From Vibrio mimicus CAIM 602 (lineage in GTDB: Bacteria > Pseudomonadota > Gammaproteobacteria > Enterobacterales > Vibrionaceae), in NCBI RefSeq assembly GCF_000338875.1, contig NZ_AOMO01000038.1, forward strand, positions 1 to 48,766: a stretch of DNA of 48,766 bases. The letters are read 5' to 3'. Shown here piece by piece: positions 1 through 7,461 of this stretch. The translations under genes were made by a program, and so were the position numbers. The notes below the pieces were generated by a model. The model saw only the letters and a program-made list of their open reading frames with translations. It was not told where the DNA came from and searched no databases. The stretch's first letter is position 1. Every line of letters starts with the position of its first letter.

Positions 1-98
1 GAGAGTTTAATCAAGCGGTTAACGCGTCGGCTATCACCTAAGTTGGCATGTTGAAAGACATGTTTAGCCCATTGTGCAGAGTTTGATATAAAGTTCAT
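1..98 (-). CDS. IS4-family transposase, N-terminal fragment (runs off left edge)
   Basis: Thirty-two codons are visible from ATG at 98 to the window edge with no stop. The protein reads WAKHVFQHANLGDSRR at residues 10-25, close to the start of Tn5 transposase (WAK..F..A.LGD.RR..RL), which forms the N-terminal DNA-binding part contacting the element ends. The catalytic DDE domain would lie outside the window, so activity cannot be judged. A perfect hairpin with a T-run lies between the element end and this start, so expression should come from the element's own promoter and not from read-through. Confidence 0.8.
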   Translation of the reverse strand, partial: MNFISNSAQWAKHVFQHANLGDSRRVNRLIKL

Positions 99-156
99 AG
101 TGTTTGCCTGATGTTGTAATGAAGATCAGATCGACAACATCAAACAGAGTTCAAAA

Positions 157-183
157 AAATCCCCCGTACTTGACGGGGGATTT
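157..183 (-). terminator. Terminator hairpin just inside the IS end
   Basis: Perfect 11-bp inverted repeat (157-167 and 173-183) with loop ACTTG. On the minus strand it is followed by seven T (A-run 153-159 on the plus strand). It is oriented to stop transcription entering the element from the helicase gene, and it partly overlaps the terminal repeat. Confidence 0.75.
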
Positions 184-198
184 GTGTATAAGAGACAG

Positions 199-217
199 CC
201 AATACTGGCGGTTTTTT
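199..217 (-). terminator. Half of the helicase terminator, split by the IS
   Basis: Immediately outside the IS end the sequence is CCAATACTGGCGGTTTTTT. Read on the minus strand this is an A-run, CCGCCA, then GTATTGG, where the IS begins. With the 9-bp duplication removed, the ancestral site would be a symmetric hairpin with stem CCGCCA/TGGCGG and loop GTAT, i.e. the normal terminator of the helicase gene. The missing half lies outside the window, so this is inferred. Confidence 0.5.
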
Positions 218-262
218 CTTAAATCAGATCAAGCACAGTTCAAAGAACATTCCACACCTTGC

Positions 263-1621
263 TTATTCGATCTCATCTTCCTGATCGAGTTCAGGCTTTG
301 GTGCCACTTTCTTTTTCGGGATAAATACCGAATCGCCCACAGCCACATTCTGGTAGAAGCTCTTATCACGAGACGCTGGCTTCTTCGCTTTCGCAGGCGC
401 TTTCGCTTTTTCAACACGCTTGCTCGGCGCTGTTTTCTTGGTGGCTTGGCGTGGTTTTAGCCCTTTGAACTTACCGGCTAAGCCATCCAATACTTCAAAT
501 TGAATCTCTTGCTGTAAGAAAGCTTCTACACGTTTGAAGCTATCCCAATCTTTCGGGCCAACCAGTGACATAGCATCACCTTTGTTACCCGCACGACCAG
601 TACGACCAATGCGATGCACGTATTCTTCAGTATGTTTTGGCATATCGAAGTTAATAACGTGAGTCACTGTCGGAATATCAAGACCACGTGAAGCAACATC
701 CGTAGTTACCAAAATCTTAAAGACCACACGCTCAAATTGGCTCATGATGGTGTTGCGTTGAGCTTGGTTTAAGTTACCGCTCAGTGCTACTGCTTTAAGG
801 TTGCTCTGGTTGAGTTTTTCAGTCAGACGATCCGTATCCGCACGCGTTGCGGTGAAAATGATCACTTGGCGGTATTCTGCATCCGCCAAGATACGTTCTA
901 ACAACGCTTCTTTGTGATCCAGATGGTCACACAGATAGAAGTGCTGAGTAATGTCTTTGTGCTCTTCACTGCCTACGCCAATCGCGATACGCTTTGGCTC
1001 ATTGAGCATTTCCATCGCGATGTCATTCACGTCCGCGTGATCTAACGTCGCAGAGAACATCAACGTTTGGCGACGGCGGTGCTTAGCGGCGTTATGGATA
1101 CGGCGCAGTTCTTTGGCAAAGCCTAAATCCAGCATACGGTCAGCTTCATCTAAAACGAGCGTTTCCAAGCCATCCAGAAACAGTGAGCGGTGGTCAAGGT
1201 GATCCGCCAAGCGTCCCGGTGTTGCCACGATAAATTTCGGGTCACGAGCCAAAGCTTTAACCTGATCGTTAAAGTTTTCACCACCCGTGATTAGGGTTGC
1301 GGTGTAGCTTAAACCACCCAACATAGAGCGCAGCTCACCATACACTTGTTTCGCCAACTCACGCGTTGGAACTAAAATAACACCACGCGGATCTTTAGCT
1401 GAAAATGCTTTGGTTTTTAAAGATTTATGTAGCATAGGCAGCACGAATGCCAGCGTTTTGCCTGAACCCGTCTTAGATGAAGCCAACAGATCACGCCCCG
1501 CGATAGATAAGGGGATTGCCTGCTGTTGGATCTCAGTCGCTTGTTTGAAATTGTAATGCGCTAGATTTTTCAGTAAGCGATTATCTAAGCCTAAATCTTT
1601 GAATTGCAAAGTATTCTCCAT
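263..1621 (-). CDS. DEAD-box ATP-dependent RNA helicase
   Basis: Cytoplasmic RNA helicase of 452 residues that uses ATP to unwind or remodel RNA duplexes. All family motifs are present in order: Q-motif region around F7-Q27, Walker A SSKTGSGKT (48-56), PTREL (85-89), TPGR (134-137), DEAD (158-161), SAT (190-192), SRGLD (311-315) and HRIGRTGR (336-343). The last 80 residues are a lysine/alanine-rich basic tail ending in an acidic patch, typical of RhlE/SrmB-like helicases that use the tail to hold RNA. It stands alone. Its own terminator appears to be interrupted by the IS downstream. Which E. coli helicase it matches best (RhlE, SrmB or DeaD) cannot be settled by eye. Confidence 0.96.
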   Translation of the reverse strand: MENTLQFKDLGLDNRLLKNLAHYNFKQATEIQQQAIPLSIAGRDLLASSKTGSGKTLAFVLPMLHKSLKTKAFSAKDPRGVILVPTRELAKQVYGELRSMLGGLSYTATLITGGENFNDQVKALARDPKFIVATPGRLADHLDHRSLFLDGLETLVLDEADRMLDLGFAKELRRIHNAAKHRRRQTLMFSATLDHADVNDIAMEMLNEPKRIAIGVGSEEHKDITQHFYLCDHLDHKEALLERILADAEYRQVIIFTATRADTDRLTEKLNQSNLKAVALSGNLNQAQRNTIMSQFERVVFKILVTTDVASRGLDIPTVTHVINFDMPKHTEEYVHRIGRTGRAGNKGDAMSLVGPKDWDSFKRVEAFLQQEIQFEVLDGLAGKFKGLKPRQATKKTAPSKRVEKAKAPAKAKKPASRDKSFYQNVAVGDSVFIPKKKVAPKPELDQEDEIE

Positions 1622-1935
1622 CTTTGGTTATGCTAAAAAGTGTAAAGCAGATCACGAAAAAGTCCGTTATGATAGCGCAAATCGCCTATTTATAGATAGT
1701 CGAGCTATAAAATAATCCCAAAATGAATAAGCCTATCGAATGCAAAATGCTCAACTCATCAGCCAAAAGTTGAGATGTCGGACAATTTATTGATTCGTTG
1801 TCAAATTCTTGGATTTTTTTAACTTTTCAGGGCTAGTTTTGCGCGAAATAGCGACTACAATTTAACTCGTCCTTATTTTAAACACACTAAGTATAGGACG
1901 TAACTGACACCGACTTACAAGTTAAGGAGTTCTCT
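1622..1935. promoter_or_regulatory. Divergent intergenic region, helicase / lpp
   Basis: This 314-base AT-rich gap must hold the promoters of the leftward helicase and the rightward lipoprotein. I could not find a -35/-10 pair with convincing spacing on either side. A strong ribosome-binding site, AAGGAG, precedes the lipoprotein start. There is no ORF or clear hairpin. Confidence 0.6.
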
Positions 1936-2184
1936 ATGAACAAGATGTTAATCGCCGCAGCCGCGTCTTCCGTACTTCTACTGGCGGGTTGCGCCTCAGG
2001 TCCTGATGAAGCTACCACTGCAAAAATGAACGAAATCAGCAATCAGGTCAGCGAACTGAACACGCAAGTTGCAGCACTGACATCAAAAGTGGATCAAGCA
2101 ACTGAAGCAGCGAAAGCCGCTCAGGAAGAAGCTGCACGCGCTAACGAACGTATCGACAACATTGCTCAGTCTTACACTAAGTAA
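1936..2184 (+). CDS. lpp: Braun-type murein lipoprotein (Lpp family)
   Basis: Small outer-membrane lipoprotein of 82 residues. A signal peptide ends in the lipobox LLAG-C19. The mature part is one amphipathic helix rich in Ala with regularly spaced hydrophobic residues, as in the Lpp trimeric coiled coil. It ends in Tyr-Thr-Lys; the C-terminal Lys is the residue that L,D-transpeptidases join to meso-diaminopimelate of peptidoglycan in E. coli. The gene has a strong AAGGAG site and its own terminator, as expected for an abundant protein. A converging L,D-transpeptidase lies directly downstream. Vibrio may carry more than one Lpp-like protein, so the symbol names the family rather than proving this is the main Lpp. 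Confidence 0.85.
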   Translation: MNKMLIAAAASSVLLLAGCASGPDEATTAKMNEISNQVSELNTQVAALTSKVDQATEAAKAAQEEAARANERIDNIAQSYTK

Positions 2185-2206
2185 TATTTGAGTGATTGAT
2201 TAATTG

Positions 2207-2234
2207 AAGAGCCAGCGATTGCTGGCTCTTTTTT
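2207..2234 (+). terminator. Rho-independent terminator of lpp
   Basis: Perfect 10-bp stem (2207-2216 and 2221-2230), loop GATT, followed by a T-run. Confidence 0.92.
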
Positions 2235-2276
2235 ATTTTTGAAACCTTAGTCATCATGCCGTGGCTTGGCAATCTG

Positions 2277-3197
2277 TTATTGGGTGAAGGAATCCCATTG
2301 AGGTGGTACCACTTCAATCGGCACTCCATTTTGTGCCAACAGTGCGGCGCGAGCTTTGGCATCAGAAACTTTATTTTCTTCCAACCACCAACTCAGTTCT
2401 TGCGGCATCACTAAGCTTTTCTTCACACCATTACTGCGTGTGAGTGGTTCATGCACTTCAATAAACACGCTTCGATCCGGTTCAAGGGCAATTTTGATCG
2501 GCTCATCGATAATCCGCACTTTCTCACCGCGTTCAACTTGCTGATAAAGCCATTCGATATCTTTGGGATCCATACGAATACAACCAGCACTTACCCGCAT
2601 CCCAATCCCAAAATCTTTGTTGGTTCCGTGGATCAAATACTCGCCAGAGCCATAGGCCAATCTCATCGCATAATCACCAAGTGGGTTTTCTGGGCCAGAA
2701 GGCACTACGGCAGGCAATTCAATCCCTTTCGCTTTGTATTCACTGCGAATTGAAGCAGGCGGAGTCCAAGTCGGATTTTTGCGTTTACCACTGATCGAGG
2801 TTTGCATTACCGGAGTATCGCGGCCAATTCGCCCGATACCGACGGGGAAAATATGCACTTTGCCTTCATCGGGTCGGAAATAGTAAAGGCGCAACTCAGC
2901 AAGGTTGATCACGATCCCTTCATAAGGCACTTTCGGCAAAATGATCTGCGCAGGAATCGACAGCACAAAGCCTTCTTGCGGTAAAAACGGGTCAACCCCA
3001 CGGTTGGCCGCCATCAGCGCCAGAAAGCCAATGTCATACTGTTTAGCAATGTCAGACAGCGTTTGCCCTTTTTGAATTTCATGGTACTGCGTGCTACCGA
3101 CTATGCTGCTGCCTTCAACAGGCAGTTCAAACACGGCGGCATTCACACTATAAGTGACCACCAATGAACAACCGATTGCCCAAACTTTCCGCCACAT
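2277..3197 (-). CDS. L,D-transpeptidase (YkuD/ErfK family) with LysM
   Basis: Periplasmic enzyme of 306 residues that forms L,D bonds on peptidoglycan stems, either 3-3 cross-links or attachment of Lpp-type lipoproteins. A signal peptide covers about residues 1-20, a LysM peptidoglycan-binding domain about 38-82, and the YkuD catalytic domain about 94-225. The active-site signature is His190 (IHGTN) and Cys206 in SAGCIRM. The C-terminal extension of about 80 residues resembles ErfK/YbiS/YcfS proteins. It begins only 8 bases after the photolyase stop codon, so it is probably the last gene of the photolyase operon. The neighbouring lpp gene makes lipoprotein anchoring a likely role, but the activity cannot be read from the sequence. 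Confidence 0.92.
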   Translation of the reverse strand: MWRKVWAIGCSLVVTYSVNAAVFELPVEGSSIVGSTQYHEIQKGQTLSDIAKQYDIGFLALMAANRGVDPFLPQEGFVLSIPAQIILPKVPYEGIVINLAELRLYYFRPDEGKVHIFPVGIGRIGRDTPVMQTSISGKRKNPTWTPPASIRSEYKAKGIELPAVVPSGPENPLGDYAMRLAYGSGEYLIHGTNKDFGIGMRVSAGCIRMDPKDIEWLYQQVERGEKVRIIDEPIKIALEPDRSVFIEVHEPLTRSNGVKKSLVMPQELSWWLEENKVSDAKARAALLAQNGVPIEVVPPQWDSFTQ

Positions 3198-3205
3198 ACT
3201 GCTGG

Positions 3206-4615
3206 TTATCCCTTCGCTGTTTTATACAAACGTAAGGTTACTTCTCTTTCCTGTTTATGATCAACTAGTGGCGCAGGATATAACACACTATTGACCGCTG
3301 GATAGGTCCAAGGCTGATGAATATAGGCAGAGGAAACGGAACGCAGTTCAGGTACCCAACGGCGGATAAAATCCCCATTTGGATCGAACTTTTCCCCCTG
3401 ACTGACAGGATTAAAAATCCGGAAATAAGGCTGCCCATCACACCCCGTTGACGCGCACCACTGCCAACCACCATTGTTAGCCGCGTAATCACCATCAATC
3501 AGACGACTCATAAAATACCGTTCGCCCCAGCGCCAATCGATGTGCAGATCTTTGGTCAGAAAGCTCGCGACTATCATGCGTAATCGATTGTGCATCCATC
3601 CCGTTTGATTGAGCTGACGCATCGCAGCATCGACAATCGGATACCCCGTCTGGCCTTCACACCAGCGCTGGAATTTTTCGCTATCGTTCCACCATTCAAG
3701 ACGAGCACCCCATTCTAGGAAATCTCGGCTTTTGGAAATATTAGGCTCAATCGCCACCAAGTGCTGATAGAACTCCCGCCAAATAAGCTCACTTAGCCAG
3801 ACTTGGGCACCTTCGCTGAGTGCGCTCATTGCTGATTCTCGATAAAGGCGAGCGACACATTGACGTGCCGACAAAGCACCAATCGCCAAATAAGGTGAAA
3901 GAACACTTGTGCCTTCACGCGCTGGGAAATCACGCCATTGATGGTAATCCTGCACTCGCTCTCGGCAAAAATCGCGCAGTTGAGTACGTATAACCTCAAA
4001 CTCCACGGGCCATTGAGAACTGTCAACTCTTGGGTAATTAAACACTTGGTCTGTGTTCCAGACCAAATGGCTGAACTCGTTGGGTACATCCCAAGGGGCC
4101 GCAGAGTGGTTTCTTGGGATCACCGGAGGTTGAAACAAGCTTAACCAAGCGCGTTTGAAAGGGGTGAAAACTTTAAAAAATTCACCTTGTTTGGTGCGTA
4201 CTGAACCCGGAGGAAGAATGCACTTATCGTCAAAAGCAGACCATGAAATTCCCTGCTCAGCGAGAAACTGCTCTGTGCGAAGATCACGCTGCTGCTCATC
4301 CAACTCATAATCTCGGTTGGCCAACACTTGATTGGCATTCAACGCCTTTGCCAATTGATTAACGGCATGGGCGGCCTCACGAAAATCCGCTACTTGCTGA
4401 TAAAAAAGCGGGATATTGATCGCTGCTAACTCTTGCTGCAATGCGGACAAACGACGCCAGATAAAATCCGCTTGGATCGGAGCTAAATGGTGTTGCAGCC
4501 ACTGCTGAGGTGTCGCAACATACACCGCTGCCACCGTTTCTCCACTTTCTATCGCAGCAGTAAGTGCCGTGTTATCAAAGCTGCGCAGATCGCGCCGAAA
4601 CCAAACCAATTTCAT
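3206..4615 (-). CDS. phr: Deoxyribodipyrimidine photolyase (class I)
   Basis: DNA-repair flavoprotein of 469 residues that splits UV-induced cyclobutane pyrimidine dimers with blue light. The N-terminal antenna domain starts MKLVWFRRDLR, typical of class I photolyases. The C-terminal FAD-binding domain contains GYPIVDAAMRQL, GWMHNRLRM, DWRWGERYF, GDYAANNGGWQW and CDGQPYFRIFNP, in the order seen in E. coli PhrB. Full length for the family. The start lies 9 bases after the MerR gene stop, inside a leftward operon. V. cholerae has one CPD photolyase and separate cryptochromes; the complete antenna and FAD motifs favour the photolyase. Confidence 0.96.
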   Translation of the reverse strand: MKLVWFRRDLRSFDNTALTAAIESGETVAAVYVATPQQWLQHHLAPIQADFIWRRLSALQQELAAINIPLFYQQVADFREAAHAVNQLAKALNANQVLANRDYELDEQQRDLRTEQFLAEQGISWSAFDDKCILPPGSVRTKQGEFFKVFTPFKRAWLSLFQPPVIPRNHSAAPWDVPNEFSHLVWNTDQVFNYPRVDSSQWPVEFEVIRTQLRDFCRERVQDYHQWRDFPAREGTSVLSPYLAIGALSARQCVARLYRESAMSALSEGAQVWLSELIWREFYQHLVAIEPNISKSRDFLEWGARLEWWNDSEKFQRWCEGQTGYPIVDAAMRQLNQTGWMHNRLRMIVASFLTKDLHIDWRWGERYFMSRLIDGDYAANNGGWQWCASTGCDGQPYFRIFNPVSQGEKFDPNGDFIRRWVPELRSVSSAYIHQPWTYPAVNSVLYPAPLVDHKQEREVTLRLYKTAKG

Positions 4616-4624
4616 GGCAATACC

Positions 4625-5422
4625 TTATTGTTGTAGCTGTTGCAGTACATCCGATAACACGCACTGTTCACCAAATTGCTCTTGCAGGCGCTCCAATCCT
4701 TGTTGCTGAACGGCAGGCAAGGCTCGATGGGCGTGAAACGCCAAAGTTTGATACTGAGCCAAGCCAGCGTGATCCGGCAGGCCACGAATGTCATCCACCG
4801 CTTCAAGCAAGGTAACTTGATAGCCTTTTTCAGCCCATGCCAGCGCCCATAACCAAGCATTGAGCGATCCCGCTTCATCCAGACTGATACACAGGCATTT
4901 ACCTTTGTTAGCAGCTTTGTTTTCGGCATCGAGAATAAACGCCAGTTTCGTCAACATTAAAGTGCGAAACAGCCCCATTTGTAGGGAACGCAGTGGGCCT
5001 TTGACTCTTTCTAACGCTTCTGCAACAGGCTGTACAAACTGAGCTTGCATCACATTCAGCGGATATTCTTTTAATACGGTGGCGATGATCTGCTCTGCTT
5101 TGGAGCGCTGCAGATCAGCCAGTGCCATGAGTAAAGCTTCGCACTCTTCCAGTTGATTAGCACTTTGTGGGGCGAATTCTGTATCAGTCACGCCGCTTTG
5201 TAACAGTGACCCGACTTTACCAATCGCCACCCCTTTCGCCAGCCAGCTTTGGATTTGGCGGATCATTTCGATGTCTTGCTCGGTGAACAAACGGTGCCCT
5301 TTTTCAGTACGATCCGGCTGCACCAGATTATACCGACGCTGCCATGCACGCAGGGTTACAGGCTTTACGCCGGTTATTTCTGCTACTTCGCGTATCGCGT
5401 AGCGTTTTTCATCACAAGCCAT
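4625..5422 (-). CDS. MerR-family, LitR/CarH-like regulator without cobalamin ligands
   Basis: Transcription factor of 265 residues. Residues 7-75 form a MerR winged helix-turn-helix (IREVAEITGV, LRAWQRRYNLVQP, GHRLFTEQDI). The rest matches the layout of B12-dependent photoreceptor repressors: a helical bundle (about 90-165) and a Rossmann-like domain (about 174-265). In CarH/LitR the cobalamin-binding signature contains a histidine (E-x-H-x-x-G). Here the equivalent stretch is SLDEAGSL (180-187) with no His, and the Trp/Glu-His motif of the bundle is also not seen. It therefore probably does not bind B12 itself. It overlaps the upstream DUF523 gene by 11 bases and is co-transcribed with photolyase. 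Four TGTACA boxes in the operon promoter are the likely binding sites, so autoregulation is expected. Light-responsive control fits published work on V. cholerae MerR, as I recall it. Confidence 0.85.
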   Translation of the reverse strand: MACDEKRYAIREVAEITGVKPVTLRAWQRRYNLVQPDRTEKGHRLFTEQDIEMIRQIQSWLAKGVAIGKVGSLLQSGVTDTEFAPQSANQLEECEALLMALADLQRSKAEQIIATVLKEYPLNVMQAQFVQPVAEALERVKGPLRSLQMGLFRTLMLTKLAFILDAENKAANKGKCLCISLDEAGSLNAWLWALAWAEKGYQVTLLEAVDDIRGLPDHAGLAQYQTLAFHAHRALPAVQQQGLERLQEQFGEQCVLSDVLQQLQQ

Positions 5423-6365
5423 AACGTAATTTCAACTCCTGAGGATAAGGATTCAGATAGCGTTGTTGATCAAGATACCCATCGGGATACAACGCGAGAT
5501 AATGTTTTAGCAAAGTCAGTGGCGCAAGCAGTGGCAGTTCACCTAATCGGTAACTTTCGATCACTTGCGACAACTCTGCTTTTTGCAGTTTGTTGAGCGA
5601 GCGTTTGAAATACCCTTGCAGATGCATCAACACATTGGTGTTGTTCTTGCGACTGGCACGGTGAGCCAAAGCCTGCATCAAACCTAAACGGTACTCCTGA
5701 ATAAACGTGTCCAGCGGATACTGTTTTACGTTGGCCACCAATTTCCCCAAAGCCCGATAGGACTCTGGATGATGCGCCATCAAACTCAGTTTGTAGCGAG
5801 AGTGAAAATCCACCACTTTTTTGGCGCTTGGAGCTTCACCCATGCTGGTGTAAAAATCGTGCAAGCAGTACAGACGAGTGATGAAGTTTTCACGTAGCAC
5901 TGGGTCATTCAAACGACCATCTTCTTCAACAGGCAACCAAGGCATTTTTTCCATCAAGATTCGAGTGTAAATACCCACACCCTCTTTCTCCGTGCCATGC
6001 TGTTTGTACACTTTGACTCGTTCCATACCGCAACTTGGGGACTTGGCACAGACGATATAGCCGCAAAGATCTGAGGTTTGCAACTCCGCGACTTTTTGCT
6101 GCGAATAGCGTTCCAGCCCTTCGGTATGGTCGCGAGTGCCATCTTTGGTTTCCACCAAGGCAATCCGTTCACCCTCAGAGATCAGCCTTAAGGTTGCTCG
6201 TGGCACCGGCAAGCCCATCCCCATTTCAGGACAGACAGAAACAAATTCGGCGTAACGCGCAAGTTCATCCGTCACGAAGTGGCTGATTTTGTGCCCACCA
6301 TCAAAGCGCACTTTGGCCCCGAGTAGACAAGCACTAATGCCAATTTTAAGCGGCGTGGTCTGCAT
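5412..6365 (-). CDS. DUF523 / DUF1722 (YbgA-like) protein
   Basis: Protein of 317 residues with two domains of unknown biochemical role: DUF523 (about 5-160; cysteine-rich motifs GISACLLGAKVRFDGG and CGYIVCAKSPSCGMERV) and DUF1722/YbgA (about 195-315). I chose ATG at 6365 because GGAG lies 6 bases upstream; the longer frame would need a GTG at 6380 with no ribosome site. Such proteins are commonly found next to photolyase and LitR-like regulators and are induced by light in several proteobacteria. It is the first gene of the operon and lies directly behind the TGTACA-box promoter. The conserved cysteines could bind a metal or cluster, which is inference. Confidence 0.9.
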   Translation of the reverse strand: MQTTPLKIGISACLLGAKVRFDGGHKISHFVTDELARYAEFVSVCPEMGMGLPVPRATLRLISEGERIALVETKDGTRDHTEGLERYSQQKVAELQTSDLCGYIVCAKSPSCGMERVKVYKQHGTEKEGVGIYTRILMEKMPWLPVEEDGRLNDPVLRENFITRLYCLHDFYTSMGEAPSAKKVVDFHSRYKLSLMAHHPESYRALGKLVANVKQYPLDTFIQEYRLGLMQALAHRASRKNNTNVLMHLQGYFKRSLNKLQKAELSQVIESYRLGELPLLAPLTLLKHYLALYPDGYLDQQRYLNPYPQELKLRYGL

Positions 6366-6385
6366 ACGAGTCTCCAACACTTATC

Positions 6386-6456
6386 TGTACAATGAGAATT
6401 TCTGTACAAGATCTATAGCATGTCATTTTATGGTGTACAAATATTTTTTTTGTACA
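6386..6456 (-). promoter_or_regulatory. Operon promoter with four TGTACA operator boxes
   Basis: TGTACA occurs at 6386-6391, 6403-6408, 6434-6439 and 6451-6456. Each pair is spaced exactly 17 bases start to start. On the minus strand a sigma-70 promoter fits between them: -35 TTGTAC (6440-6435), 17-base spacer, extended -10 TGCTATAGA with hexamer 6417-6412, predicted start near 6405. One box overlaps the -35, one covers the start site, one lies just downstream and one just upstream. That layout fits repression by the MerR/LitR-like protein, whose family binds TGTACA-type palindromes. Confidence 0.75.
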
Positions 6457-6560
6457 GAAAAATCACGAGAAGAAAAACCAAACGATTACCAAAACGCTTG
6501 CCTTATCAGTTTCAACAAATTTCGTTATCAATAGGCTACCTTGAGCTTAAAAGAGAGTAT

Positions 6561-6603
6561 TTTGTGACACCCCTCTCAAGGAGCCCTGCCTATACTGGCT
6601 ACT
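6561..6603 (+). promoter_or_regulatory. deoD: Candidate deoD promoter with CRP-like site
   Basis: A possible -10 TATACT lies at 6591-6596. TGTGA-N6-TCTCA at 6563-6578 resembles a CRP site with one mismatch in the second half. Nucleoside catabolism is often under CRP and CytR control, but the distance (about -32) is not a standard CRP position. Weak call. Confidence 0.3.
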
Positions 6604-6686
6604 ATTGGCTCAACAGATAAATCCTCAGCCAACAGGATTCGTAATCAATATTTTGTCTGTCGGCTGAACTGAATTGGAGAATAACC

Positions 6687-7397
6687 ATGGCAACCCCACA
6701 CATTAACGCACAACCTGGTGATTTTGCTGAAACCGTGCTGATGCCGGGCGATCCGCTACGTGCTAAATACATTGCAGAAACCTTCCTAGAAGACGCGAAG
6801 CAAGTGTGTGATGTACGCAGCATGTATGGCTTTACTGGCACTTATAAAGGCAAAAAAGTGTCCGTAATGGGTCATGGTATGGGTATTCCATCTTGCAGCA
6901 TCTATGTACATGAGCTGATTGCTGAATACGGCGTGAAAAACATCATCCGTATCGGTAGCTGTGGCGCAGTGCGTGACGACGTTAAACTGATGGACGTTGT
7001 CATCGGCATGGGTGCATCGACCGACTCTAAAGTCAACCGCATCCGTTTCAGCGGCCATGATTTTGCTGCGATCGCGGATTACGATCTGCTGGAAACCGCC
7101 GTGAATCAAGCACGTGCTCAACAAGTTCCAGTGAAAGTGGGTAACGTTTTCTCTGCGGATCTGTTTTACACCCCTGAGCCAGAAATCTTCGAAAAAATGA
7201 AGAAACTGGGCATTTTAGGTGTGGATATGGAAGCAGCTGGTATCTACGGTGTAGCCGCTGACCTTGGCGCTCGTGCTCTGACGATTCTGACTGTTTCTGA
7301 TCACATTCTGCGTGGCGAGAAACTCAGCTCTGAAGATCGTCAAAAATCATTTAATGACATGATGAAAGTCGCGCTTGAAACCGCAATCAACATCTAA
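6687..7397 (+). CDS. deoD: Purine nucleoside phosphorylase, DeoD type
   Basis: Cytoplasmic hexameric enzyme of 236 residues that cleaves purine (deoxy)nucleosides with phosphate to the free base and (deoxy)ribose-1-phosphate, for purine salvage. Signature pieces are GDPLR (21-25, phosphate site), RIGSCG (88-93), VDMEAAG (179-185, sugar/base site) and SDH with the catalytic Asp205. Length and sequence match bacterial DeoD along the whole chain. GGAG precedes the ATG. V. cholerae has two DeoD copies; this would be the chromosome II one. It is not in a deo operon here: its upstream neighbour is the divergent photolyase operon. Confidence 0.97.
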   Translation: MATPHINAQPGDFAETVLMPGDPLRAKYIAETFLEDAKQVCDVRSMYGFTGTYKGKKVSVMGHGMGIPSCSIYVHELIAEYGVKNIIRIGSCGAVRDDVKLMDVVIGMGASTDSKVNRIRFSGHDFAAIADYDLLETAVNQARAQQVPVKVGNVFSADLFYTPEPEIFEKMKKLGILGVDMEAAGIYGVAADLGARALTILTVSDHILRGEKLSSEDRQKSFNDMMKVALETAINI

Positions 7398-7411
7398 TTT
7401 ATCTTGTCATC

Positions 7412-7437
7412 ACCGTCAGGCTGAAAGGTCTGACGGT
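7412..7437 (+). repeat. Inverted repeat between deoD and the zinc-ribbon gene
   Basis: Stem ACCGTCAG/CTGACGGT (7412-7419 and 7430-7437) with a 10-base loop. No T-run follows, so it may be a weak or factor-dependent stop, or an mRNA-stabilising hairpin. Confidence 0.4.
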
Positions 7438-7461
7438 CAGAAATACCCCGAGGGGGAGATC

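Larger units (their letters stand above)
1..198 (-). mobile_element. IS4-family (IS50-like) insertion sequence, one end only
   Basis: The outer 18 bases on the minus strand (198 to 181) read CTGTCTCTTATACACAAA, which matches the outside end of IS50/Tn5 at nearly every position. A transposase reading frame with the Tn5-type N-terminal DNA-binding signature begins 100 bases inside that end and runs off the window. IS50-type elements make 9-bp target duplications; the expected copy here is CCAATACTG at 199-207, but the other end lies outside the window. A Nextera adapter artefact is unlikely, because the match to the adapter breaks after 16 bases and a transposase gene follows. Confidence 0.85.

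Noticed and set aside
181..198. Possible Nextera (Tn5 mosaic end) adapter contamination at the left edge
   Set aside because: Only 16 bases agree before the match breaks, the sequence continues into a Tn5-like transposase gene with its own hairpin, and the end resembles the natural IS50 outside end better.
7375..7461. Longer N-terminus for the zinc-ribbon protein starting inside deoD
   Set aside because: There is no ribosome site before that ATG, the extra 29 residues span the intergenic hairpin, and the GTG at 7462 has a strong GGGGGAG upstream.
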